DNA from: an uncultured Christensenella sp.
GTDB lineage: Bacteria; Bacillota; Clostridia; Christensenellales; Borkfalkiaceae
Assembly: GCA_910577875.1 (NCBI GenBank)
Contig: CAJTNY010000013.1
Span: forward strand, 1 to 44,262
Length of the DNA: 44,262 nt
Direction: 5' to 3'
In this document: positions 15,817 through 25,858 of the stretch, in pieces
How positions within the stretch are numbered: position 1 is the first letter of the stretch
Layout: the number at the start of each line of letters is the position of its first letter
Notes under the pieces: model-generated
What the model was told of the DNA's origin: nothing
Seen by the model: the letters and a program-made list of their open reading frames with translations, nothing else
Database searches by the model: none
Translations under genes and position numbers: made by a program

Positions 15817-18800
15817 TTAAGAATATATCGATATCGAATCTATATCGGCATCGCCCGTACATCTGAGTTCAACACGGTGCGTTCCGTTTTCCAAAGCTTC
15901 GCAAATATATCCCATTACGGTTGCACCGTTATCCTTTTTCAACTTTATCGATTGCATTTTTTTACCGTCGATGTGGACTTCGAAATTTTTCGCAGAACCC
16001 GACGGAACAAGAATTCCGACTCTCGTGCCCACGAAATTAAATGTTAGCGTAGCGCCCTGTTTACCCGAGTATACGTGACCGAAAGAGCTTGCCGCCTGTT
16101 TAATCTGCCAGTTACTGGAATATATAAGTTTATCGTTGTCGGGGTTTATATGATTCGAACCGTTGCCGTTCAAACGCAAAGTATTTATTATTTTTATATC
16201 GGCCAAAGCAACCCGGCTAGTACCGCTTTTCGTAGCGGTAACCGACAGTCTGTAATATCTGAAATTATAAGTTTCGTAGAAAGCGTAATCCTCGCTGACG
16301 GCAGGAGCGGATTTACCCGTCCATTTTCCCATTTCGAAATACGTTTCTCCGTCCAAACTTCCCTGTACGCTGAAATCTTTGGGGAAAGCAAGAATATGCG
16401 TGTTCGCCAACCTGCTCGGATATAGTTTGATAGTGTTCGCCGTCACCGTTTCTCCCAAGTCAACCGTAAATACCGCGGGATTATCCGCTCCGACAAAGAA
16501 ATTTCTGTCGGTGTGGATTATCGTATCGGGATTGCCGTCGAAAAGATTTCCGATAGCGTAATCCGAACTATCGTCCCAACCCTTATAATTGGACTGAGAC
16601 GCAACGTAAGCCTGCGTTACGCGGTCGGTCACGATATCGGGGTCGCCGATATAATTGTAATTGTAATTGCGCTTGTAGAAATATTCGCTTTCGAAAGAAC
16701 TGTTGTCGGGGAACTCGTAATTACTTCTGTACGCGTTTACGTACGGTTGGCTTTTAGCCGTAACGACGGGTTCGACGAGTTTAGATTCCGTAAGCGCCGT
16801 CACTTCTTCGAGAGTAGACTCGACCCGCTGTCCGTTTACGATTTTAAAATACAAAGCGGAGCCGTCCGAATTTCTTCTCTCAACCGCGACCGAATGCCCT
16901 GCGTAATCGTTGTAAGTGGTTTCGGTATATTGATAACCTTCGGATTCCTTGCCTTCGACTTCGACGCCGTCGGAATTATAGTGTCTTTCCTCCAAAGTAA
17001 ACATAGTCTGCGTCCACTGTTTCATACCTAATCCGATATAGGATATTGCAGGAGTTGACTGAACTATTAAAACTTCCTTGAAATAAAGCCAATTACCCGT
17101 ATCTCCGAGCTCGAAGACGGAAGTCTTTCCCTCTCCGCAGTTGACCGTCACCGTCGCCTCGCCCTCGCGGAATTCAACGTCGAAATAAGTGTTTTCGTCG
17201 TCGGGACGGAAAAGCGAGCTGTTCGCGGGAACCTTAGCGTCTTTTATAGTTGCGCCCAAATCATAAGTTTTACCGTCCAACGAAAAATATACAGCGCAAT
17301 TGAGTCTTCCGCGCAGATACACGCGGTATTTCCCGTCGTCCTCGAAATAAAGTTTACCGTCTAAAACGTCGACCTTATTATCGTGCGAAAAATGATGTTC
17401 GGGCGCGTCGGGATATTTGTTTCTGTTTTCTTCCGTATCGGGATAAGCCCAAATATCCGTATTCGCATTCTGAACGGGATTAGAATGGTCGTATTTTTCC
17501 GGTTTATCCGTATAGCCCGCAAATCCGTTTTCAAACGCAGTCTGCGCGTCCGTGTATTTATTTTCGGGAGTATATGTATAAGTAGTTCTTTCCAAAGTCA
17601 TTTTGTTGACTTCGTGCGATAATTCGAATTCAAGTACCAAGTCTACGTCCTGTACTTTAAACGCACCGTCGTCCTTGGTAATTTCAAGCGTCAGTATTAT
17701 CTGACCGGAAGTTTTGCTCTTGTCGTTCGTATCGGGAATATATGTAATATTGCGTTTGTCCGAAACTTCTATCGTGCCGTGGGCAGGTTTCGTTATGCTC
17801 TTTACTTTATAACTGAATCCGTCGGGAATTACTATACTTCCTTTGTCGTACTGTCCGTTTGGCGCACTGTACTTGGAAACATCGATACTGAAAGGTTTGT
17901 CGGGCGCTATGACGTAAGGCTGCATAGTCTTGAAATATTTCTTTTGCCCGTCGTAAATATAGCTCCTGCCTGTCTGATATACGCAGGAAACCGGTACAAA
18001 AACAGGGTACGAAGAATCTGCGTTGTCCGATAATCCGCTTCCTTTAAGAACGTCGTTGAAGTAATAGTACATATTGTTATGGGTAACGTTCTGCCAAGCG
18101 TTCATGTATACGGCGTAGGACTGACCTCCGCCGGCCCTTTTAACCTTTATAAAATTATCCGCTCCGAAATTATGCAAAAGCGTCGCATACAGTGCAAGTC
18201 CCTGATTGCCATTGCTCGGACTTTCGTCGGGACGCGCTATCTTTAAAGTCTGTTCCAGCGCCCAGGTCGCGCTCGTATAATCATTCCAGCCTCCCAAGCC
18301 TTGAGCGCCGAAATTAGAAATACCTCTTTTCGCCGAAATTTTAGTAAACAGCGCATAAGACACGAGCGTCATTGCGTTGTTTGTTACTTCTCCGCCGTTT
18401 CCGACGCCATAGCCCTGGAAGTTATGGTGGTACTCGTGAAGATTGCCCCAAGCACCCGAGGTCACTATACCGTTATAGTTAAGCGAATTGGACATCCAAC
18501 CTTCGGGGCAGTTAACCGACCTGCGTCCGGGAAACGCAACCGCCGCGCCGGCGGCAACGAACGGTTCGTAAAGGAATACTATGCCTTGATTGGAGCCGGA
18601 AGTCGTAACGGACGCAATTTTTTCCCAAAGCACCGCGGCTTTATACAAATCGTCGTAAGAGAAGCTTCTTGCGTAATATTTCGAACCGGAGTGAAGTACT
18701 CCGTAATTCCATACTTCCAAATCGAAATAAGGCGCGGAAGATTTTGAGTTCTCTTCGAATTCTTCCTTTGTCGTATAACCGAGAATAAAATGCTGATAAG

Positions 18801-20187
18801 CTACCGCGCCTGAAACGGTTGCGGTAAAGGTAACGTTTTCGTTGCGAATATAGAGAGGTCCGCCGATAAACGAACCGACATATGCCGTGTAAGTATGCGT
18901 TGTCTCGTCGTAAACAGAAGTGTTTTTGTCAACCGTCATCGTATTGAGCAGATGAGGTATTCTCGGCATAGGCTTGCCTGACCAAATATTGTTTGCCTGA
19001 CCGTTGTACAGCGCCTGACCTATATGTATTACAATTCCGCCGGTCGACTCCATATCCTGTTCGCTGAGCTGAATTTTTATTACCTCGCCCGCGGGAGCGT
19101 AAACGCCGGTAACCCCGTATCCGTTGTACCCGCGCGGGCGCATAGTAACCGTCTTAATTATTCCGGGCTCGTCATCGGATACGTTTCCGCGGTAAAGTCC
19201 TACGGAAGCCGTATGCTGATAAAGCCGTCTTCCCGTAGGTTCAGGAGCCGCCGTGGTACCGTTGAACAATTCTCCCTGCGAATTCATCCATTTATAACCG
19301 CCGCCGCCCGCATTGGCAGTTCCGGTCGCGGTAAGATAGTTCGATTCCAATATAATCGCATTTTTTTCTTCCGCGCTCGCATTAAGATTTGTTCCGTAAA
19401 CGGGATAAGCGGAAGCGCGTCCTTCGTTCTTTATCTCCGTATCGGGTTTCACTCTTTTAACTTTGCCCGCAACCTCACCGTAATAACCGACTGCGCCGAC
19501 TCCCTTGTATTCGTATTTGTAAGCATTTTCAAGTACCGAATCGTCTACGTCCGCAACGCCGAGTAAGGACGAATCACCGTATGCGGGTCTATCGAGCCCT
19601 ACCGTCTGCGAAGATAAAATTTTAACGTCGTCGGATAACTCTCCGTCGTTCCCGCCTTTTTTGCGCTTATTGCAGGACATCGTTCCGCAAACTATACCTA
19701 TTATAAGAACAGCGCACAGAAGAAATGCGACGGCGGAAATTACAGTAACACGCACTTTCGGTATCTTTAAAGCGGCTACCGCGCGGGATACGACAGAAAC
19801 CTTTCCGTCTTCCGCTTTCGCCTTGTAATTTTCCGACTGTTTTTCATAAACTTCGTTTGTTTCTTTCTTTGCGATTTCGGTTTTATCGGCGGTTTTCGAA
19901 TTTGCCTCGGAAGATTTCTTTGCCGCAGTTTTAGGTTTTTTCGTATCAGCTGTCTTCTTCACAACCGCTGTTTTCGGTTTTTCTGTTTCTACGGTCTTCT
20001 TCGCTACCGTCGTTTTCGGCTTTCCAGTCCCGTCGGTTTTCTTTGACGCTATCGTCTTCGGTTTATCCTTATCAACCGTATTTTTCAACGGCGATTTTGT
20101 TTTAACCGCCGCGGCGGTCTTTTTTACCGCAGGTTTTTTGACTTCGGTTTTATCCACGGGTTTTTCGCCCGTCTTCTTTTCTGCCAT
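15817..20187 (-). CDS. Membrane-anchored M60 (enhancin/mucinase-like) metallopeptidase with discoidin-type domain
   Basis: A 1456-aa protein. Residues 1-140 are very rich in Lys, Thr and Ala, with four 14-residue repeats starting KPKT at residues 42, 56, 70 and 84. One membrane helix (about 145-168) follows, so this basic tail should be cytoplasmic and the rest external. The peptidase M60 domain has the zinc motif HEYHH at 584-588 and the third ligand Glu600 (GNGGE), fitting HExxH-x(8-28)-E. Further on are Ig-like stretches (for example HGTIEVSDKRNITYIPDTND) and an F5/8 type C (discoidin) domain starting near SNYKGWDDSSDYAIGNLFDG. A C-terminal carbohydrate-binding-like sandwich (FVGTRVGILVPSG...IDSISIYS) ends the protein. 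M60 enzymes cleave O-glycosylated mucins. It has its own consensus promoter and a terminator. Confidence 0.9.
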   Translation of the reverse strand: MAEKKTGEKPVDKTEVKKPAVKKTAAAVKTKSPLKNTVDKDKPKTIASKKTDGTGKPKTTVAKKTVETEKPKTAVVKKTADTKKPKTAAKKSSEANSKTADKTEIAKKETNEVYEKQSENYKAKAEDGKVSVVSRAVAALKIPKVRVTVISAVAFLLCAVLIIGIVCGTMSCNKRKKGGNDGELSDDVKILSSQTVGLDRPAYGDSSLLGVADVDDSVLENAYKYEYKGVGAVGYYGEVAGKVKRVKPDTEIKNEGRASAYPVYGTNLNASAEEKNAIILESNYLTATGTANAGGGGYKWMNSQGELFNGTTAAPEPTGRRLYQHTASVGLYRGNVSDDEPGIIKTVTMRPRGYNGYGVTGVYAPAGEVIKIQLSEQDMESTGGIVIHIGQALYNGQANNIWSGKPMPRIPHLLNTMTVDKNTSVYDETTHTYTAYVGSFIGGPLYIRNENVTFTATVSGAVAYQHFILGYTTKEEFEENSKSSAPYFDLEVWNYGVLHSGSKYYARSFSYDDLYKAAVLWEKIASVTTSGSNQGIVFLYEPFVAAGAAVAFPGRRSVNCPEGWMSNSLNYNGIVTSGAWGNLHEYHHNFQGYGVGNGGEVTNNAMTLVSYALFTKISAKRGISNFGAQGLGGWNDYTSATWALEQTLKIARPDESPSNGNQGLALYATLLHNFGADNFIKVKRAGGGQSYAVYMNAWQNVTHNNMYYYFNDVLKGSGLSDNADSSYPVFVPVSCVYQTGRSYIYDGQKKYFKTMQPYVIAPDKPFSIDVSKYSAPNGQYDKGSIVIPDGFSYKVKSITKPAHGTIEVSDKRNITYIPDTNDKSKTSGQIILTLEITKDDGAFKVQDVDLVLEFELSHEVNKMTLERTTYTYTPENKYTDAQTAFENGFAGYTDKPEKYDHSNPVQNANTDIWAYPDTEENRNKYPDAPEHHFSHDNKVDVLDGKLYFEDDGKYRVYLRGRLNCAVYFSLDGKTYDLGATIKDAKVPANSSLFRPDDENTYFDVEFREGEATVTVNCGEGKTSVFELGDTGNWLYFKEVLIVQSTPAISYIGLGMKQWTQTMFTLEERHYNSDGVEVEGKESEGYQYTETTYNDYAGHSVAVERRNSDGSALYFKIVNGQRVESTLEEVTALTESKLVEPVVTAKSQPYVNAYRSNYEFPDNSSFESEYFYKRNYNYNYIGDPDIVTDRVTQAYVASQSNYKGWDDSSDYAIGNLFDGNPDTIIHTDRNFFVGADNPAVFTVDLGETVTANTIKLYPSRLANTHILAFPKDFSVQGSLDGETYFEMGKWTGKSAPAVSEDYAFYETYNFRYYRLSVTATKSGTSRVALADIKIINTLRLNGNGSNHINPDNDKLIYSSNWQIKQAASSFGHVYSGKQGATLTFNFVGTRVGILVPSGSAKNFEVHIDGKKMQSIKLKKDNGATVMGYICEALENGTHRVELRCTGDADIDSISIYS

Positions 20188-20214
20188 AAAAAACTCCTTT
20201 CCGATAAATAAATT

Positions 20215-20242
20215 CGGTATGCATAATACTTATTACATACCG
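20215..20242 (-). promoter_or_regulatory. Inverted repeat in the 5' leader of the M60 gene
   Basis: cggtatg / cataccg arms enclose a second pairing (taata/tatta). The element starts just downstream of the -10 box and ends about 28 bp before the ATG. It could be an operator or a leader hairpin; neither can be chosen from sequence. Confidence 0.45.
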
Positions 20243-20257
20243 AGTTCAAGTGAACGA

Positions 20258-20286
20258 ATTATACTATTTTACAATACGTTTGTCAA
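20258..20286 (-). promoter_or_regulatory. Consensus sigma-A promoter of the M60 gene
   Basis: Perfect TTGACA and TATAAT boxes 17 bp apart on the minus strand, about 70 bp upstream of the ATG. Confidence 0.9.
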
Positions 20287-20299
20287 GTTTATGTATTGT

Positions 20300-20812
20300 A
20301 AGAACAAATTATATTTTACCATATAAATTTTGCTTTCGCGGCTTCGCCGTTGTCGACGAAAATATATTTTCATTCCGCCTGTTTCGGGCAATTCGTCCGC
20401 ATATATATCGGCGTTAACGCGCTTATACTGTGTATTCCCGAACGGTGCAGGCAGAATTCTATACCCGTCACTTCGTGTCCGCACAATAAACATTTCTCAT
20501 CTATCGCTTTTCCGATTCCGCTACTTGTTTCCGTCGCAAATACATTTATTATTGTTGCCCTCTCCTTTAAATTCGAAGTATTCTTCGCCTCCGCGATTTG
20601 TTTTTCCGCGTTTGGCGATTGCAAACGCGTACCGCCCATCATGATTCTTTTGGATAATTTACCTACTGTGAAATCAGACAGAATGTTAATCACCGCTCAA
20701 AATTCACAGACACTGCCCAGAACGCCGTACCACGCCCCCTAAATTTTATTACGAGCACCGTTTATAATTTTTTCGCTTCCCTCTGTAAAAACCTTGCCCT
20801 ATACTCCGTCAA
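20300..20812. other. Non-coding or decayed stretch with overlapping short frames
   Basis: About 500 bp between the M60 promoter and the DUF4886 gene. On the minus strand a 107-codon frame (20693-20370, GTG start, no convincing ribosome site) includes KCLLCGHEVTGIEFC, and a second frame overlapping its end reads through to 20269 with a RRQRRSRES stretch. The two frames overlap by about 120 bp and may be one broken small gene. I do not recognise either. No terminator or promoter is evident for them. Confidence 0.3.
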
Positions 20813-22351
20813 TTATTTGGGAACGTAGATTTTAAACGCTGCTTTTGCTTCTTCGGTTAACCCCTTTATAACGGGCGTACCCGATTTCGAAATATTGAAT
20901 GCTCTCATAGAATAACTGCCCCACCAATTTTCGGTAACCTCTAATCGGGTAAGCGTAACGTTCGACGGACGGGACGATTGACGCTCGTCCTTTATCCAGC
21001 CTTCCGGTCTGTATTGCCAGCCGCTTTCAAGTATAATTATGCTTCCGACTGGAATCTCTTTTCTGGTAAAACGCTTGGTTCCGAAAAACTTATCCGTCAA
21101 CGAGTCGTTTACCCGTAAAACATTATAATATTCAGCGTTGGTCGAGTCCCAGAAGCCTTGCGTAAGTTCTATATCGAGCCGATTATAATTTTCATCCGAA
21201 GGTGCGGGATAATCCGAATATTCCGAATTTGTGACCGCAAACGGAGTCCTTATCGCATTTTCGGCACATTCAATGGCCATTGCTTTTACCGCTTCGTCTA
21301 AACCGGCTGGAGCATATTCCAGATTGCTTATGGGTAGTTTAGTAAGTTTGCTTATCATAGCGAGTCCCGCGATATATCTTCCCGCGTCAAGACTGAGATG
21401 ATATCCGTCGCGCGTGAAGTTATCGCCGCAGAACGAAGTTCTCGCGTTCTGGATAGCCGTACCGTTAGGAATCACTGCCGTAAAGTCCGTTATCGTCAGA
21501 ACTTTATTACGAACCGATGACACAATCATTTCATACATTTTAGACTGCGAAGAATCGTATTTCGAAAATTCGGAGTGATTGCTGTCGCCCTGATAAGCCC
21601 AAGTCATATGCCATACAAGTTTCGTGTGCGAATTTTCCGGAAGACGTTCTTTTACGTATCCGACAAGATAATCCAATTCGCCGTACGTTGATTCTATTCC
21701 GCTGCTGCCGCTCGCCTGTTGCAAAGTGACGAAATCCCAGTTTTGCGAAGATATTGCGTCGCCCATTCTATAATTATTTTCTTGCGTCCATTTACCGTTT
21801 GTATTTTTATAATATGTATAAGCCGCCGAATCTTTTCTCGCGTTATCCGCATGCGTATCAAGCGTGCATCCGCCTATATAAAGATTGCCGAGATATATTT
21901 TTTCTACGCCGAGACTCTCGGCTATCTGATAAGCGTATTCCGCCATATCCACGGAAAAGCTGTTTCCTATACACAATATTTTCAAAGCGCCGTCGTAACT
22001 CCAAAGCTCTTCTTCTTCGTGAACCGTAACGTTATAGCTCTTGTGAATTTTACTGCCTTTCAATTTCACTGTTATTTTGTATGTACCGGAAACCGTCTTG
22101 TCGAAATCCGAAGCGTCGACTATATATTCGCTTTTCCCCGCCTCCGAACTCAAACCGTCCGAATAAAATACTACTACTTTTAATCCGTCGAAAGAAAAGT
22201 TCTCGCCATAATCAAAATCCGTCGTCATATCCGAAAGCTCAATCGAAACCGGCCGGACCGTATTGCAGCCGACGGTAAAGACGATATATGATAACATGGT
22301 TAATAGACTCAGTATAACCGCCATAGTTACGGATATTTTATTGATTTTCAT
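20813..22351 (-). CDS. DUF4886 (SGNH-like) lipoprotein with N-terminal Ig-like domain
   Basis: A 512-aa secreted protein. The N-terminal hydrophobic segment ends in FTVGC, a lipobox, so Cys29 is probably lipidated. Residues 30-112 look like a bacterial Ig-like domain (IELSDMTTDFDYGENFSFDGLKVV...GTYKITVKLKG). From residue 122, LKILCIGNSFSVDMAEYAY starts a DUF4886 domain related to SGNH hydrolases: GNSFS carries the nucleophile Ser, and FTRDGYHLS supplies the Asp/His pair. Such enzymes are thought to deacylate glycans, but DUF4886 is not biochemically defined. It has its own promoter and lies among glycan-degrading genes. The last 120 residues (TQGFWDSTNAEYYN...) form a further unassigned domain. 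Confidence 0.82.
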   Translation of the reverse strand: MKINKISVTMAVILSLLTMLSYIVFTVGCNTVRPVSIELSDMTTDFDYGENFSFDGLKVVVFYSDGLSSEAGKSEYIVDASDFDKTVSGTYKITVKLKGSKIHKSYNVTVHEEEELWSYDGALKILCIGNSFSVDMAEYAYQIAESLGVEKIYLGNLYIGGCTLDTHADNARKDSAAYTYYKNTNGKWTQENNYRMGDAISSQNWDFVTLQQASGSSGIESTYGELDYLVGYVKERLPENSHTKLVWHMTWAYQGDSNHSEFSKYDSSQSKMYEMIVSSVRNKVLTITDFTAVIPNGTAIQNARTSFCGDNFTRDGYHLSLDAGRYIAGLAMISKLTKLPISNLEYAPAGLDEAVKAMAIECAENAIRTPFAVTNSEYSDYPAPSDENYNRLDIELTQGFWDSTNAEYYNVLRVNDSLTDKFFGTKRFTRKEIPVGSIIILESGWQYRPEGWIKDERQSSRPSNVTLTRLEVTENWWGSYSMRAFNISKSGTPVIKGLTEEAKAAFKIYVPK

Positions 22352-22386
22352 AACTTCCTCCCTGCGAAGCGTGATACCACAATTTC

Positions 22387-22415
22387 ATTAAATCATAAAC
22401 ATTACCGTTTGTCAA
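22387..22415 (-). promoter_or_regulatory. Sigma-A promoter of the DUF4886 lipoprotein gene
   Basis: TTGACA-17 bp-TTTAAT on the minus strand, about 35 bp upstream of the ATG. Confidence 0.75.
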
Positions 22416-22645
22416 TATTTATTTCGGATTACGAATGTTATCCGCGCTATGCCGACAGCCCAGTAAAAACCAATACCAATTAACTCTTACCGATTGCTAT
22501 CGCTTATGGAACAATATTAAATAACCTGCAAGATAAAAAAGGGCAACTGCGTTTTACCGTTGAATAAGGAAAGCGAAAAAAACGTTATACGCCGACGGCA
22601 ACAGCGGTAATATCGACATTAGATTTACCGACTGAATTTAATTTT

Positions 22646-22689
22646 ACACATACACCCTCCCTGCAACATTTCAGAGAGGGTGTATGTGT
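22646..22689. repeat. Perfect 14-bp inverted repeat
   Basis: acacatacaccctc / gagggtgtatgtgt with a 16-nt loop, in the 408-bp gap between the DUF4886 gene and the first GH3 gene. It could form a hairpin in either transcript; neither side has a good T-run. The rest of the gap (22416-22640) shows no gene or motif I can support. Confidence 0.7.
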
Positions 22690-22705
22690 TTTACGGAAAA
22701 ATACA

Positions 22706-22733
22706 ACGGACGCGCCGAAGCGCGCCCGCCGTA
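22706..22733 (-). terminator. Likely terminator of the esterase-GH3 operon
   Basis: On the minus strand cgggcgcg / cgcgtccg around cttcgg is followed by ttgtattttt. It comes 27 bp after the stop of the last operon gene. Confidence 0.65.
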
Positions 22734-22759
22734 TTGGGGAGGAGAAAAATAGAAAACTA

Positions 22760-25700
22760 TTAATTCTCATTGTGAGTTTGTTCATCGGCAGTCTGTTCGT
22801 CCGCTGACGTTTCCGTGCCGCCGTTCATTTTTTTCAGACCTTTTCTTATTGCGAAGAAACCCCATACTCCCGACAGGGCCACAAGCCCTACATTGACGCA
22901 TATGAGCGCGATTTTCCATTTCGCCATAGTCGAAGTCCAAACTACACCTTCGCCCATTCCGTTCATCGCGTTGGAATTTGCGACAGTGTAAAGGATATTT
23001 TTAGTTGCCTGTCTCAAAGCCTTTACCTGCAACTCGCTCGTCATTCCGTCGCGGGATGCGGACGCCGAAGGTTTATAGTCCTGCGAAAGGTTCAAATCTC
23101 CGCCCGCTCTTATCATCTGGTCGGGGTGCATATACGCGTTTGCAATGTTATAGTCGGATATGACCATACCTTTAAAGCCCCACTCTTTTCTCAGAACTTC
23201 CGTCAAAAGCGCGTAGCTTCCGCCAGCCCATTCCGTACCGATACGGTTGAACGAGGACATTATCGCGTGAGTATTTCCCTGTTCGACTATTATTCTGAAC
23301 GGTTTGAGATATATCTCGCGGAATGTCTGTTCATCCGCCCAGGTGATTAATCCGTCGGAGTCTCTGTTGGTTTCCTGGTCGTTGAGCGCAAAATGTTTTA
23401 CGTAAGTATATACGCCTTTCGATTGTGCGCCTATAACGACGTTAGCACCTAAAATACCTGCAAGATAAGGGTCTTCGGAATAATATTCCCAGTTTCTGCC
23501 AGAGAACGGCGAACGGTGTATGTTCACCGCGGGAGCATACCAGCCGGAGTAAGTTCTGCCGTCGCCGTTGGTATAGCCGACTAAACTTTCAAGTCCGACC
23601 ATAACTCCCATATCGTTTGCAAGGTTTTTATTGAACGTTGCGCCGATAATGCACTCGGACGCATAGAAACACGTATCGTGCACCGTAGGGTCCCCCATAA
23701 AGTTCGTAAAACCTGCGGGACCGTCGGGGTCTATTGTACGGGGTTTACCTATCTTGTCGAGACTGATAGTATGAAAGTTTCCCTGCCCAACGAGCGCAAC
23801 CATATCTTCCAAAGATATGTAGTCGACAATTTCTTCCCATTTAGGGTCGTCGTAATCCAAGCCTATCATTTCATATAGCTGGGGTGCGTTTCCGCTCTTA
23901 CCCTGTTCGCGTGTTTCACCGGCGAAAGATTTAACGTATTTTCCGTTCGTATCGTCGTATTTATACGTAAGAGCTTTATTGACCGCGTCGCTTATTGCGC
24001 GCTCCGCCGTTGTAGGCGTCTGGGGGAACGTTGCGTTGAAACTGCCTCTCGACATCGTTTTACCGTCCATATACGAACTCATTTCCTCAAAACGATTATC
24101 GTTGTTCGAGTTTTCTCCGTAAATATCCAAAGGATACTGTATTCCGTCGAACAGCGTGTATTCGAGAGAAATAGCGTTTGTATCGGACCAGCAGTCGTGT
24201 GCGTTGCGTCCCGCATATACGGTATACGTACCCATATCGAGTTCGTAACCTTTAAATCCGTTTCCGTTAGCGTCAGTGTAATCGTAAGAAGCCATTTCCT
24301 CGATATCGAGCGAAACCGTATAATCTTTCGCTTCACCCGGAGCGAGCAAATCCGTTTTAACCATTCCTCCGAGAACAACGTGCGCCTTTTCGATTCCGTT
24401 TGTAATGTACGGAGCGGAATAATAGAGTTGAATCACGTCCTTGCCGGAATATTTCGCGCTCGTGTTTTTAACGTTTACGGTGACTTCAATTTTATTGTTA
24501 TTATCCTTATCGAGCGCCTGACCTGCGGGCGTAGTCTTCTCTTCGACGAGCGTCCACTCGAATTCCGCATAGCTGTTGCCGTATCCGAAAGGATAGACGA
24601 CGTTATCTTCGTACCAGCCGTTATCGTCGCCGAAACGGTAAATATCCTGATACGAGCGTGTTTCATAGTAACGGTATCCGAGATACAAGCCCTCTTCGTA
24701 TTCAACGTAGAAACTTCCAAGTTTCGCTCCCGCGGCAAGATATGAATTTCCTTTTTCGGAAAGGTTGTCGCCGAAATTCTGCCAGGTAGGGTCTTTCGTG
24801 AAATCGCGTACATAAGTGTCGACTAAATGCCCGGAAGGGGTTATTTCGCCGTTCAGAACTCTGCCGACAGCATTCGCGCCGCTTCCGCCTGGACTGCCTA
24901 TCCAGAGCGCCGCGTCTATACCTTCGTTTTCCTCGATGAAACCAAGTTCCATTGACGTCGCGCAGTTGATAAGAACTACAACCTTTTTGAATTTACCGCA
25001 CTCTATAACGTCCTTTAAAAGAGCTTCTTCGTTTTTATCGAGTTCGAGATAATGCTGACCGCCGTCTTTGGTTCCGTCGACGGGCGCGCCGCCGTATCCG
25101 TTGGTTTGAAGACGGGGCAAATCAAAACCTTCGCCGCCTATTCTCGAAAATACCACGACAGCGGCGTCGGGATACTCCGCATAACTGTTTTTAACGTTCG
25201 CATTGTATTTTTCGAGCGGGGTTTCGCCTATCGCAAGCCCTGTAATTTCTGCGCCTATCTGGGGGTTTTTATCTCTGCCTGAACCCGAGCTTTTTCCCTC
25301 ATAAAATTTTACGAGTTCGGGATTGAGTTTAAAGTCCGCATTTCTAAGTCCTTCGTACAATGATACGGAGTTCTTCGAGTTTCCGCCGCCCGAGCCCGAA
25401 CCGCCGAGAACTATGTTTGCGGAGTTCTTGCCGAAAACGCTTATTTTCGAACCTTTCGCAAGCGGCAATGCGCCGTTGTCCTTTTCGCCCTTATTTTTAA
25501 GAAGGACTATCCCTTCGCCGACTATTTCTTCGTTAAGGCGGTTAGCTTCTTTAAGAACGGTGTTTTTTTCGCCGCCGTTAGCTATAACGCCGTCGCCGAG
25601 TTTCATATCGGTTTTAAACTGTTTAAACCCGTCGGATGTTTTCTTGTAACGGTTATATTTATCGGGGTCGCCCTTAACGTTGCGTCTGCCCTCTCCGCCT

Positions 25701-25846
25701 AAAACCGTGTCGATAGTGCCCGAAAGAAAGTCATTCTGCGTTGCCACCATTGTAGCGGTAAAGAAAAACGCAATTACGATTACGGATACCAGAAACCAGA
25801 CGCGCGCGTATTTCCAAATCAAATTCCATATTTTTTTAACTGACAT
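22760..25846 (-). CDS. Membrane-anchored GH3 glycosidase with permuted domain order
   Basis: A 1028-aa family 3 glycoside hydrolase (beta-glucosidase or beta-xylosidase type). The C-terminal-type alpha/beta sandwich comes first (EEIVGEGIVLLKNKG near 105, then VVVLINCATSMELG), then a fibronectin-III-like part (ENNVVYPFGYGNSYAEFEW...). The TIM-barrel catalytic domain comes last (DPDGPAGF, GRNWEYYSEDPYLAG, KHFALNDQETNRD). The catalytic nucleophile is the Asp of VISDYN near residue 898. This reversed order is known from rumen enzymes. Two membrane helices, near residues 17-35 and 979-1000, suggest anchoring at both ends with the enzyme outside. AAGGAGG precedes the ATG. It is the last gene of the operon, 12 bp after the Ig-like lipoprotein gene. 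Confidence 0.92.
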   Translation of the reverse strand: MSVKKIWNLIWKYARVWFLVSVIVIAFFFTATMVATQNDFLSGTIDTVLGGEGRRNVKGDPDKYNRYKKTSDGFKQFKTDMKLGDGVIANGGEKNTVLKEANRLNEEIVGEGIVLLKNKGEKDNGALPLAKGSKISVFGKNSANIVLGGSGSGGGNSKNSVSLYEGLRNADFKLNPELVKFYEGKSSGSGRDKNPQIGAEITGLAIGETPLEKYNANVKNSYAEYPDAAVVVFSRIGGEGFDLPRLQTNGYGGAPVDGTKDGGQHYLELDKNEEALLKDVIECGKFKKVVVLINCATSMELGFIEENEGIDAALWIGSPGGSGANAVGRVLNGEITPSGHLVDTYVRDFTKDPTWQNFGDNLSEKGNSYLAAGAKLGSFYVEYEEGLYLGYRYYETRSYQDIYRFGDDNGWYEDNVVYPFGYGNSYAEFEWTLVEEKTTPAGQALDKDNNNKIEVTVNVKNTSAKYSGKDVIQLYYSAPYITNGIEKAHVVLGGMVKTDLLAPGEAKDYTVSLDIEEMASYDYTDANGNGFKGYELDMGTYTVYAGRNAHDCWSDTNAISLEYTLFDGIQYPLDIYGENSNNDNRFEEMSSYMDGKTMSRGSFNATFPQTPTTAERAISDAVNKALTYKYDDTNGKYVKSFAGETREQGKSGNAPQLYEMIGLDYDDPKWEEIVDYISLEDMVALVGQGNFHTISLDKIGKPRTIDPDGPAGFTNFMGDPTVHDTCFYASECIIGATFNKNLANDMGVMVGLESLVGYTNGDGRTYSGWYAPAVNIHRSPFSGRNWEYYSEDPYLAGILGANVVIGAQSKGVYTYVKHFALNDQETNRDSDGLITWADEQTFREIYLKPFRIIVEQGNTHAIMSSFNRIGTEWAGGSYALLTEVLRKEWGFKGMVISDYNIANAYMHPDQMIRAGGDLNLSQDYKPSASASRDGMTSELQVKALRQATKNILYTVANSNAMNGMGEGVVWTSTMAKWKIALICVNVGLVALSGVWGFFAIRKGLKKMNGGTETSADEQTADEQTHNEN

Positions 25847-25858
25847 ATTTACGCCTCC

